A stretch of 6,642 nucleotides of DNA from an uncultured Clostridia bacterium (GTDB lineage Bacteria; Bacillota; Clostridia; Oscillospirales; Acutalibacteraceae), in the NCBI GenBank assembly GCA_947565265.1, contig CANOFK010000069.1:1-6642 (forward strand), read 5' to 3'. Under the pieces are notes generated by a model. It saw only the letters and a list, made by a program, of their open reading frames with translations. It did no database searches and had not been told where the DNA came from. The position numbers were made by a program, and so were the translations under genes. Each line of letters starts with the position of its first letter. Position 1 is the stretch's first letter. Positions 1-5,451 of this stretch are shown here, in pieces.

Positions 1-155
1 TGGCTACGCCAACTCTTGGGCTCTGATTCTCGGCTGCCGCCTCGGTCGGCGACGGGCAATCGCCACCGGCGGTTGCCGCCCCCTAAGAACCCCGCCACCT
101 TTGAAAAGGACGAGGGCCACCGGGGGGGCGTCACGAGCCGGCCGAACCGGCAAGT
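1..155 (+). ncRNA. Possible structured RNA, 3' part (6S-like at best)
   Basis: No convincing protein is encoded here, yet the stretch is full of nested complementarity. An imperfect hairpin spans 31-78, with five pairs at the tip (48-52 with 60-64), then 43-46/65-68, 37-40/69-72 and 31-34/75-78, separated by small bulges. Outside it, 2-5 can pair with 136-139 and 6-10 with 127-131, closing a long rod. A small hairpin (CCTT, loop TGAA, AAGG) lies at 98-109 on the 3' side. A closing stem, an open middle, a bulged apical stem and a small 3' hairpin is the general plan of 6S RNA, and CACCTT..AAGG loosely recalls the E. coli 6S 3' bubble. That resemblance is from memory and weak. The 5' end would lie at or left of the window edge. 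It shows none of the signature motifs of SRP RNA, tmRNA or RNase P RNA that I looked for. The strand is assumed from the neighbouring operon. Confidence 0.3.
137..151 (+). other. GC-rich hairpin before the ddl promoter
   Basis: GCCGG at 137-141 pairs with CCGGC at 147-151 around a 5-base loop. It competes with the outer stem of the possible RNA upstream, because bases 136-139 are used in both. A T-rich stretch (170-180 and 184-190) begins only about 18 bases later, so it is not a clean intrinsic terminator, although it could contribute to ending an upstream transcript. Confidence 0.3.
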
Positions 156-226
156 GAGAAGGCAAAACTTTTACTATTTGTCCGTTTGTTCGCCGGAACC
201 TCGCCGGTATTTGTGGGCCAAAACAG

Positions 227-255
227 TTGATAAATCCCGCCGGGTATAGTATAAT
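227..255 (+). promoter_or_regulatory. Sigma-A-type promoter of the ddl operon
   Basis: TTGATA at 227-232 and a perfect TATAAT at 250-255 are separated by exactly 17 bases. Transcription should start near 262, giving a leader of about 32 bases before the ddl ATG. The spacer contains a short CCC-GCC-GGG inverted repeat. It is the only good promoter found upstream of the four plus-strand genes, so it probably serves the whole cluster. Confidence 0.8.
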
Positions 256-293
256 AGGGTAAAAGAATCCAAACGAAACGAGCGTGATCCCCC

Positions 294-1376
294 ATGAGCG
301 AGAAACTCCGTCTGGGCGTAGTCTTTGGCGGCCAGTCCTCTGAGCACGAGGTTTCCCTGATGTCCACTGCGTCTATCCTGGAAAACCTGGACCCCGGAAA
401 ATATGAAGTATATAAAATCGGCATAACCAAAGAGGGCCACTGGCTTTTGTATGAGGGCCCTGCCGCCGGCCTTTCGGACGGCACCTGGCTGACGGCCTCT
501 ACCCCGGCCTTCCTCTCCCCTGACCCTACCGTTCACGGCCTGGTGGCGCTAAAGGACGGCCGTTGTGAGGTCATCCCCCTGGACTGTATCTTCCCGGCCC
601 TTCACGGCAAAAACGGCGAGGACGGCTCCATCCAGGGGCTGTTCCAGTTGTCCGGCATCCCCTATGTAGGCTGCGGGGTCACCAGCTCCGCCGTGTGCAT
701 GGATAAGGCCATCACCCACACCCTGCTCTCCGCGGCGGATATCCGCCAGGCCCATTACCTCTGGTTCTATGCCGACCGCTATGCCGCCGCCCCGGACACC
801 ATCCGCAACAAGATCCAGGCCCGGCTGGATTTCCCGGTGTTCGTTAAACCGGCCAATGCCGGCTCCTCTGTAGGCGTTAGCCGGGTGGATAGCCCGGAAG
901 GCCTGGACGCCGCCATTAAAAAGGCCGCTGCCGAGGACGGCAAGGTGGTTGTGGAAGAGGGCATCCGGGGACAGGAGGTGGAGTGCGCCGTGCTGGGGCT
1001 ACGCCCCACCGCCCAGGCCTCTGTGGTGGGGGAGATCGGCGCCTCCGCCCAGTTCTACGACTACGACGACAAGTATATCAACGGCACCAGCCAGCTCTTC
1101 ATCCCCGCCCGGCTGGAGGAACCCGTGGCGGAGAAGATACGGGACACCGCCGTGCGGGCCTACCGGCTGCTGGGCTGCTCCGGGCTGGCGCGGGTGGACT
1201 TCTTTGTAACCGAAGAGGGCCGGGAGGTGGTGCTCAACGAGATCAACACCCTGCCGGGGTTCACCGCCATCAGTATGTACCCCAAGCTGTGGACGGCCTG
1301 CGGCATGACCTACGGCGGGTTGCTGGACCGGCTGATCGCCCTGGCCCTGGAGAAGGCGGGTGTGGCCCATGGATAA
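294..1376 (+). CDS. ddl: D-alanine--D-alanine ligase
   Basis: ATP-grasp enzyme joining two D-alanines in the cytoplasm to give the dipeptide that MurF adds to the peptidoglycan precursor. The 360-residue protein has the usual length and domain order: N-terminal fold with GVVFGG (8-13) and HEVSL (18-22, Glu19 being the conserved catalytic Glu), central ATP-grasp with KPANAGSSVG (185-194), and metal-binding residues Asp302, Glu316 and Asn318 in RVDFF and NEINTLPGFT. The omega-loop motif FYDYDDKY (254-261) keeps the tyrosine typical of D-Ala-D-Ala ligases rather than the His-containing loop of VanA-type D-Ala-D-Lac ligases, so no vancomycin-resistance role is inferred. The ATG at 294 sits just before the first beta strand as expected, but has no Shine-Dalgarno sequence; no in-frame alternative looks better. 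First gene of the operon, overlapping murI by 8 bases. Confidence 0.95.
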   Translation: MSEKLRLGVVFGGQSSEHEVSLMSTASILENLDPGKYEVYKIGITKEGHWLLYEGPAAGLSDGTWLTASTPAFLSPDPTVHGLVALKDGRCEVIPLDCIFPALHGKNGEDGSIQGLFQLSGIPYVGCGVTSSAVCMDKAITHTLLSAADIRQAHYLWFYADRYAAAPDTIRNKIQARLDFPVFVKPANAGSSVGVSRVDSPEGLDAAIKKAAAEDGKVVVEEGIRGQEVECAVLGLRPTAQASVVGEIGASAQFYDYDDKYINGTSQLFIPARLEEPVAEKIRDTAVRAYRLLGCSGLARVDFFVTEEGREVVLNEINTLPGFTAISMYPKLWTACGMTYGGLLDRLIALALEKAGVAHG

Positions 1377-2181
1377 CCGGCCCATCGGGGTATTTGACTC
1401 CGGGCTGGGGGGGCTGACGGCAGTAAAAGAACTGGAAAAGGTGCTGCCCGGCGAGAGCATCGTTTACTTTGGCGACACGGGCCGGGTGCCCTACGGCACC
1501 CGCAGCCGGGAAACCGTGCGCCGCTATGCCCGGCAGGATATGGCCTTCCTCACCCGCCATGACGTGAAGGCCGTACTGGCTGCCTGCGGTACGGTCAGTT
1601 CTACCGCGGGGGATATTGGCCACGCCCTGCCCGTACCCTATTTTGATGTGGTGGGCCCTACGGCCCAGGCAGCCGTCCGGGCTGCCAAAGGGGGGAAGAT
1701 CGGGGTGATCGGCACCAGTGCCACGGTGCACAGCGGCTCTTATGCCAGGGCCATTGCGGCGCTGGACCCGGCGTTGCAGGTGTTCACCCAGCCCTGCCCC
1801 CTGTTCGTGCCGCTGGTGGAAAACGGTTTTGTTGCCCCCGGCGAGGAGATTACCCGGCTGGCGGCGGAGCATTACCTTGCGCCCCTGCGTGAGGCGGGGG
1901 TCAGCGCGCTGATTTTGGGCTGTACCCATTACCCTTTGATCGCCCCTACCATCTGCCAGGTCATGGGCCCGCAGGTCACCCTGGTGGACAGCGGACGGGA
2001 AGCGGCCCTGGCCCTGGCCGGGTACCTGACGGGGCATACCATGCTATGCGGGCCGGGCCAGCCCCGGCAGGCAGAATACTATGTGACCGACGAGCCGGAG
2101 AACTTTGCCGCGGTAGCCGCCCTGTTCCTGGGCCACGCGGTGAAAGGCCCCCGGCGGGTGGACGATATCGAAAGCTACTGA
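1369..2181 (+). CDS. murI: Glutamate racemase
   Basis: Cofactor-independent racemase converting L-Glu to D-Glu, used by MurD in peptidoglycan synthesis. From the ATG at 1369 it is 270 residues, normal for the family. Visible motifs are GVFDSGLGG (7-15, catalytic Asp10 and Ser11), YFGDTGRVPYG (33-43), the first catalytic cysteine Cys73 in AACGTVSS, GVIGTSATV (112-120) and the second cysteine Cys185 in LGCTHYPL with His187. The first cysteine motif is usually Cys-Asn-Thr; here it reads Cys-Gly-Thr, while both cysteines remain, so activity is still expected. A GTG at 1360 would add three residues, but Met-Asp-Asn-Arg-Pro-Ile-Gly at 1369 fits the family start better. The start overlaps the end of ddl in ATGGATAA, indicating translational coupling; AGAAGG at 1351-1356 is a distant candidate ribosome site. 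Confidence 0.95.
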   Translation: MDNRPIGVFDSGLGGLTAVKELEKVLPGESIVYFGDTGRVPYGTRSRETVRRYARQDMAFLTRHDVKAVLAACGTVSSTAGDIGHALPVPYFDVVGPTAQAAVRAAKGGKIGVIGTSATVHSGSYARAIAALDPALQVFTQPCPLFVPLVENGFVAPGEEITRLAAEHYLAPLREAGVSALILGCTHYPLIAPTICQVMGPQVTLVDSGREAALALAGYLTGHTMLCGPGQPRQAEYYVTDEPENFAAVAALFLGHAVKGPRRVDDIESY

Positions 2182-2195
2182 AAACCACTGGATAC

Positions 2196-2213
2196 CCCGG
2201 TAGAAAAACCGGG
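2196..2213 (+). other. Small hairpin in the murI-DUF1934 gap
   Basis: CCCGG (2196-2200) pairs with CCGGG (2209-2213) around an A-rich 8-base loop. It lies six bases upstream of the DUF1934 ribosome binding site and has no U-tract, so it is not a terminator. A weak effect on RNA stability or translation is possible; chance is equally plausible in GC-rich DNA. Confidence 0.3.
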
Positions 2214-2218
2214 AAATG

Positions 2219-2225
2219 AAGGAGG
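2219..2225 (+). promoter_or_regulatory. Strong ribosome binding site fixing the DUF1934 start
   Basis: AAGGAGG sits eight bases before the ATG at 2234. It overlaps the other possible in-frame ATG at 2216, so translation should begin at 2234, giving 145 rather than 151 residues. Confidence 0.85.
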
Positions 2226-2233
2226 GCGGGGAT

Positions 2234-2671
2234 ATGTTAAAGGAAGATTACACCATCAACATCCGGGGCAAACAGGTTTATGAGGATGATTCCGGGGAGG
2301 TTGCCCTCTCCACCACCGGCACTTTTTCCGAAAAGGACGGCGTGCAGTTTATCGCCTATAAGGAGTACGATGAGGAGGATCCCCGCTTGTCCCACACGGC
2401 GGTGCTGCGGGTGGAGCCGGGCAAAGTCACCATGATCCGGGCGGGCTCCTCCACCCGGCTGATCCTGGAGGAGGGCCGGCGGCATCTGTGCCACTATGAC
2501 ACCGGGTTCGGCTCTTTGACCGTGGGGGTCTTTACCAGCGAACTGCATACTGCCCTGGGCAGCGGCGGCGGCTCGCTGGAGATCAAGTATACCCTGGACA
2601 TCGACTCTAACCTCTCCAGCCAAAATGAACTGCGGGTAGAGGTGATCCCCCTGCCGGCACCCCGGTGCTGA
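2234..2671 (+). CDS. DUF1934 (YwiB-like) beta-barrel protein
   Basis: A 145-residue cytoplasmic protein with no signal peptide or membrane segment, matching the DUF1934 family (B. subtilis YwiB). Family-like features are the start on alternating beta strands (YTINIRGKQ, 6-14), the repeated charged strands of the middle, the block GFGSLTVGVFTSEL (91-104), and the C-terminal strand LEIKYTLDIDSN (115-126) followed by a final strand. The fold is thought to be a small lipocalin-like barrel; the biochemical role is unknown to me. In Bacillus the homologue lies beside argS, as it does here, which supports the family call and suggests a conserved but unexplained link. It lies 52 bases after murI and 123 before argS. 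No catalytic residues can be named. Confidence 0.85.
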   Translation: MLKEDYTINIRGKQVYEDDSGEVALSTTGTFSEKDGVQFIAYKEYDEEDPRLSHTAVLRVEPGKVTMIRAGSSTRLILEEGRRHLCHYDTGFGSLTVGVFTSELHTALGSGGGSLEIKYTLDIDSNLSSQNELRVEVIPLPAPRC

Positions 2672-2696
2672 CCGGCCCGGCGCCCAGGGACGCCTG

Positions 2697-2732
2697 CACG
2701 GCCGCGGCTTTGTAAGTAAAGCCGCGGCCGTG
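2697..2732 (+). repeat. Perfect 15-bp inverted repeat before argS
   Basis: CACGGCCGCGGCTTT (2697-2711) and its exact reverse complement (2718-2732) flank the 6-base loop GTAAGT. In RNA this is a very stable stem-loop. Neither strand has a T-tract after it, so it does not look like an intrinsic terminator. It lies in the 123-base gap between the DUF1934 gene and argS, where it could act as a pause, processing or stability element separating the two halves of the operon. No clear separate argS promoter was seen in the gap. Confidence 0.85.
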
Positions 2733-2774
2733 GCCTCTGTCTGCCGGTACCCTGCCGCCGCTTAAAAAGTTAAA

Positions 2775-2782
2775 AGGAAAGG
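2775..2782 (+). promoter_or_regulatory. argS ribosome binding site
   Basis: AGGAAAGG lies 12 bases before the argS ATG, slightly further than ideal. The intervening bases are all A and T, so the start should be unstructured and accessible. No other start competes. Confidence 0.6.
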
Positions 2783-2794
2783 ATTTTTTAAATT

Positions 2795-4480
2795 ATGTCA
2801 CAGCTTGTCACCAAAGCCAAAGAACAACTGGCCGGCGCCATTCAGGCCGCGCTACAGCAGGCCATAGCCTCCGGCACCCTCCCTGCGGCCACCCTACCCC
2901 CCATCGTGCTGGAAGTCCCTGCCGACCGGGCCCACGGGGACTGGTCCTGTAACGTGGCCATGGCCGGGGCACGGGCCTTCCACGCCGCCCCCCGTAAAAT
3001 TGCCGGGGCTGTGCAGGAGAATATCTCCCTGGCGGGCACCTGGTTCAACGCCTGCGAGATCGCCGGCCCCGGATTCCTCAACTTTACCTATGACCCCCGC
3101 TTTTACGGGGCTGTCCTACAGGATATCGCCAAGCTGGGCCCGGCCTATGGCCAAAGCGGGCTGGGCGAGGGAAAGCGGGTGCTGGTAGAGTACGTTTCCG
3201 CCAACCCCACAGGCCCCATGCACATTGGCAACGCCAGGGGCGGCGTGCTGGGCGACGCCCTCTCCGCGGTGCTGGAAACGGCCGGCTACCAGGTGGAGCG
3301 GGAGTTCTACGTTAACGACGCCGGCAACCAGGTAAACCGCTACGGCCTGTCCATTGAGGCCCGGTATATGCAGCAGTTCCAGCCGGACTTCCCTTTCCCG
3401 GAGGACGGCTACCTGGGGGAGGACGTGACGGAAAACGCCCGGACCTTTGCCGGCATCCACGGGGACAAGTACGTGGCCTGTGACAGCGAGGCCCGCCGCG
3501 AGGCCCTTATCGCCTATGCCATCCCCCAAAACATCCAGGTGCTCCACGACGACCTGCGCCGCTACCGGGTAGAGTACGACAACTGGTTCCACGAGTCCAC
3601 CCTCCACGGAAACGGCGCGGTCAGCCGGGTAGTCGAGCTATTTAAAGAGAAGGGCTGCACCTACGAGAAGGAAGGCGCCCTCTGGTTTAAAGGGGCGGAA
3701 TACGGCTCCGAGGACTTTGTACTGGTGCGCTCCAACGGGGTGCCCACCTATATTGTGCCGGATATCGCCTACCACTACAACAAGCTGGTCACACGGGGAT
3801 TTGACCTGGCCATCAACGTGCTGGGCGCCGACCACCACGGCTATGTACCCCGGCTGAAGGCTGCCATCGCCGCCCTGGGCATTGACCCCGACCGCCTGAA
3901 AGTGGTGCTGATGCAGATGGTCAGCCTGGTGCGGGACGGCGAGGCCGTAAAACTCAGCAAGCGCAGCGGCAAAGCCATTACCATGGCCAATCTGCTGGAC
4001 GAGGTGCCTGTTGACGCGGCCCGGTTCCTGTTCAACTCTTACGAGCCCAACACCCGTATTGACTTTGACCTGGACCTGGCCGTGAAGGAGGATGCCCAAA
4101 ACCCGGTATACTACGTGCAGTACGCCCACGCCCGCATTTGCAGCATTTTGCGCAATTTGAAGGCTGACGGCATAGAGCCCCGGCCCTGCACCCCCGAAGA
4201 GCTGGCCCTGCTTACCGCCCCGGAGGAAGTGGAACTGACCCGCTACCTTTCCGGCTACACCGACGAGGTGGCCAATGCCGCCCGGAACATGGACCCGGCA
4301 CGTATTACCCGGTATGTGCTGAACGTATCCACCCTGTTCCACAGGTTCTACAACGCCTGCCGGGTGAAGGGGGTAAACCCGGCCCTTAGCGCGGCACGGC
4401 TGGTCCTGTGTACCGCGGCGAAAACGGTGATAGAAAACGCCCTGGCCCTATTTAAAGTAACCGCCCCCGATTCCATGTAA
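2795..4480 (+). CDS. argS: Arginyl-tRNA synthetase
   Basis: Class I aminoacyl-tRNA synthetase that charges tRNA-Arg with arginine in the cytoplasm. The 561-residue protein is full length. In order it shows the N-terminal tRNA-binding domain (about 4-100, with VPADRAHGDWSCNVA at 41-55), the catalytic domain opening with SANPTGPMHIGN (135-146, HIGN replacing HIGH as in many Firmicute enzymes), FYVNDAGNQ (171-179), GADHHGYVPRLKAA (344-357), the KMSKS-equivalent KLSKRSGKAIT (386-396), and the DALR anticodon-binding domain beginning at VQYAHARICSIL (441-452) and ending in the usual short tail. Last gene of the cluster; a terminator hairpin begins 34 bases after its stop. No T-box leader is recognisable in the 123-base gap upstream, which is also too short for one. 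Confidence 0.97.
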   Translation: MSQLVTKAKEQLAGAIQAALQQAIASGTLPAATLPPIVLEVPADRAHGDWSCNVAMAGARAFHAAPRKIAGAVQENISLAGTWFNACEIAGPGFLNFTYDPRFYGAVLQDIAKLGPAYGQSGLGEGKRVLVEYVSANPTGPMHIGNARGGVLGDALSAVLETAGYQVEREFYVNDAGNQVNRYGLSIEARYMQQFQPDFPFPEDGYLGEDVTENARTFAGIHGDKYVACDSEARREALIAYAIPQNIQVLHDDLRRYRVEYDNWFHESTLHGNGAVSRVVELFKEKGCTYEKEGALWFKGAEYGSEDFVLVRSNGVPTYIVPDIAYHYNKLVTRGFDLAINVLGADHHGYVPRLKAAIAALGIDPDRLKVVLMQMVSLVRDGEAVKLSKRSGKAITMANLLDEVPVDAARFLFNSYEPNTRIDFDLDLAVKEDAQNPVYYVQYAHARICSILRNLKADGIEPRPCTPEELALLTAPEEVELTRYLSGYTDEVANAARNMDPARITRYVLNVSTLFHRFYNACRVKGVNPALSAARLVLCTAAKTVIENALALFKVTAPDSM

Positions 4481-4514
4481 CCGAAAGCAGCGCCTGCAAA
4501 CGCGCTGGGATACC

Positions 4515-4556
4515 GGCAGGGAACTCCCCCTTAAAGGGAAGTTCCCTGCCCTGTTT
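4515..4556 (+). terminator. Terminator after argS
   Basis: GGCAGGGAACT (4515-4525) pairs exactly with AGTTCCCTGCC (4540-4550). The stem can be extended inside by CCC/GGG past one bulged A. A short T run follows at 4553-4556. The stem is strong and the U-tract modest. It probably ends the ddl-murI-DUF1934-argS transcript. Confidence 0.75.
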
Positions 4557-4640
4557 TAGGCGGGCAGGTAGGGGTTCTTGCAAGCCCCGTTGCGCTTTAG
4601 GGGAACTTTTATGGGCGCTGCGCGGATAATCAGGCAAATA
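4557..4640. other. Spacer between convergent terminators
   Basis: No gene is seen here. It contains GGGCAGG at 4562-4568, which could pair with CCTGCCC at 4545-4551 and so compete with the argS terminator, and a GGGGTT/AGCCCC stem at about 4571-4588. It reads like GC-rich intergenic sequence, perhaps the remnant of a dispersed repeat; nothing firmer can be said. Confidence 0.3.
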
Positions 4641-4665
4641 GAAAGGGCTCCCGCTTGGGTAGCCC
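4641..4665 (-). terminator. Terminator of the lipoprotein gene
   Basis: Read on the minus strand, GGGCT and CCC (bases 4665-4657, with one bulged A) pair with GGG and AGCCC (4652-4645) around a 4-base loop, followed by TTTC and more T-rich sequence. It begins 17 bases after the lipoprotein stop codon. On the plus strand the same stem is followed by TTTTGTTT at 4671-4678, so it may also stop read-through from argS. Confidence 0.75.
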
Positions 4666-4681
4666 TCAGCTTTTGTTTACT

Positions 4682-5251
4682 TTATTTGGCACTGAATTCC
4701 TGGCTGTAAATCTCCTTGCCGTCCTCGGTCTCGTACACCACAACCACTTTCGGGTCAGTCACTTCAATGGCAGAGCTCAAAGAACCGGCAATGCTCTCAA
4801 AGGTGCTGCCCTGGCTGCCCATAGCGGCTTCCAGCGCGTCACGCATAACGCTGATCTCGTCATCGCTAAAGGTTTCGCCTACATAGGTAAAGGTATAGAT
4901 AAGCTTGTTGTCCTCGCCTGCAATGGCCACCTTCATGCTGTCGTCGCCAGCAGTCAGGCTTTCGATCATGGAGTCCAACTGGCCCTTCACAGTGGGGTCG
5001 TCCAGGAACTCCTGGATGGTGGCAAACTTGCCGTTGGCAGGGGCGCCAGCCTCGCTGCTCTCGGTTTCGCTGCTTTCAGCCTCGCTGCTGCTCTCCGTTT
5101 CGGAAGAACTGCTGTCCTCTACCGCGGAACTGGTGGTGCTGCTGGCCTCGCTGGAGGAACTGCTCTTCCCGTCGCCGCCGCAGGCAGCCAGGGACAGTAC
5201 CATTGCCATCGCCATCGTGCCGGCCAAAAGCCGGAGAAGATTCTTTTTCAT
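4682..5251 (-). CDS. Small secreted lipoprotein (DUF4854-like)
   Basis: A 189-residue lipoprotein. MKKN and a hydrophobic stretch form a signal peptide ending in the lipobox LAAC (21-24), so Cys24 should be lipidated and the protein anchored to the outer face of the membrane. Residues 29-68 are an unstructured Ser/Glu/Thr-rich spacer that would lift the domain into the wall. Residues 75-189 form a small acidic domain (strands MKVAIAGEDNKLIYTFTY, helix around 129-145, final strand VVVVYETEDGKEIYSQEF). The domain resembles the Firmicute family I recall as DUF4854, whose function is unknown. The ATG at 5251 follows AAAGGTGA at the right distance; a TTG two codons upstream is the less likely alternative. 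It is monocistronic, with its own promoter and terminator, convergent with argS. Binding or signalling roles would be guesses. Confidence 0.88.
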   Translation of the reverse strand: MKKNLLRLLAGTMAMAMVLSLAACGGDGKSSSSSEASSTTSSAVEDSSSSETESSSEAESSETESSEAGAPANGKFATIQEFLDDPTVKGQLDSMIESLTAGDDSMKVAIAGEDNKLIYTFTYVGETFSDDEISVMRDALEAAMGSQGSTFESIAGSLSSAIEVTDPKVVVVYETEDGKEIYSQEFSAK

Positions 5252-5257
5252 GATCAA

Positions 5258-5265
5258 TCACCTTT
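5258..5265 (-). promoter_or_regulatory. Lipoprotein ribosome binding site
   Basis: AAAGGTGA on the minus strand ends six bases before the ATG at 5251. This selects that ATG over the TTG at 5257, which lies almost against the site. Confidence 0.75.
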
Positions 5266-5292
5266 CATTCATTTTTGTTTTAAGTATTTTGG

Positions 5293-5333
5293 CCCCTCAA
5301 GGCTTGCATTACCGCCCCGCGGGAACCAAGGGG
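5293..5333 (-). other. Potential structure in the lipoprotein leader
   Basis: The leader of about 77 bases can close with CCCCT (5329-5333 read on the minus strand) against AGGGG (5293-5297), enclosing the 8-bp palindrome CCCGCGGG at 5316-5323. The palindrome lies just downstream of the predicted transcription start, where a repressor site would be effective. No known riboswitch is recognised. Confidence 0.3.
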
Positions 5334-5334
5334 A

Positions 5335-5363
5335 ATTATACTCCTGTTCCCGTACAATGTCAA
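5335..5363 (-). promoter_or_regulatory. Consensus promoter of the lipoprotein gene
   Basis: On the minus strand TTGACA (5363-5358) and TATAAT (5340-5335) are both perfect and are separated by 17 bases. Transcription should start near 5328, leaving a leader of about 77 bases. This predicts strong sigma-A-type transcription independent of the upstream regulator gene. Confidence 0.9.
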
Positions 5364-5403
5364 GCCTAGAATGATTACAAAAGAATTACTTTTTTCTGCA
5401 AAA

Positions 5404-5429
5404 ACAATAGTATTCCACGTTGTTTTCCT
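5404..5429 (-). other. Weak AT-rich hairpin after the regulator gene
   Basis: About 23 bases downstream of the regulator stop codon, AAAACAA and TTGTTTT can pair across a 12-base loop, with a short T run on the minus strand. The stem has only one GC pair, so it would be a poor terminator. No other terminator was seen between the regulator and the lipoprotein promoter, so read-through into the lipoprotein gene is possible. Confidence 0.25.
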
Positions 5430-5451
5430 GATTTAGCCAATTTCAACAATT

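Noticed and set aside
16..249. A 77-codon plus-strand frame at the left edge
   Set aside because: It starts at a TTG without a ribosome site, the product is Arg/Pro-rich, and it runs through the hairpins and the ddl promoter.
1047..1100. Possible vancomycin-resistance ligase (VanA-like or VanC-like)
   Set aside because: The omega loop FYDYDDKY keeps the tyrosine pattern of D-Ala-D-Ala ligases, and no vanH, vanX or vanT partner is present.
1270..2037. A 255-codon open frame on the minus strand opposite ddl and murI
   Set aside because: It lies wholly opposite two confidently identified genes, its product is rich in Gly, Arg, Pro and His without recognisable motifs, and long antisense frames are expected in GC-rich coding DNA.
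2672..2794. T-box riboswitch upstream of argS
   Set aside because: The gap is only 123 bases and I see neither a T-box-like sequence nor a terminator with a U-tract.
3638..4342. A 234-codon open frame on the minus strand opposite argS
   Set aside because: It mirrors the codon pattern of argS, and its product has no family features.
5041..5180. Short tandem repeat in the lipoprotein gene suggesting phase variation
   Set aside because: The Ser/Glu codons vary and there is no homogeneous repeat unit likely to slip; it reads as an ordinary low-complexity linker.
4655..5374. A 239-codon plus-strand frame opposite the lipoprotein
   Set aside because: The minus-strand gene has a signal peptide, lipobox, ribosome site, perfect promoter and terminator; the plus-strand frame has none of these.
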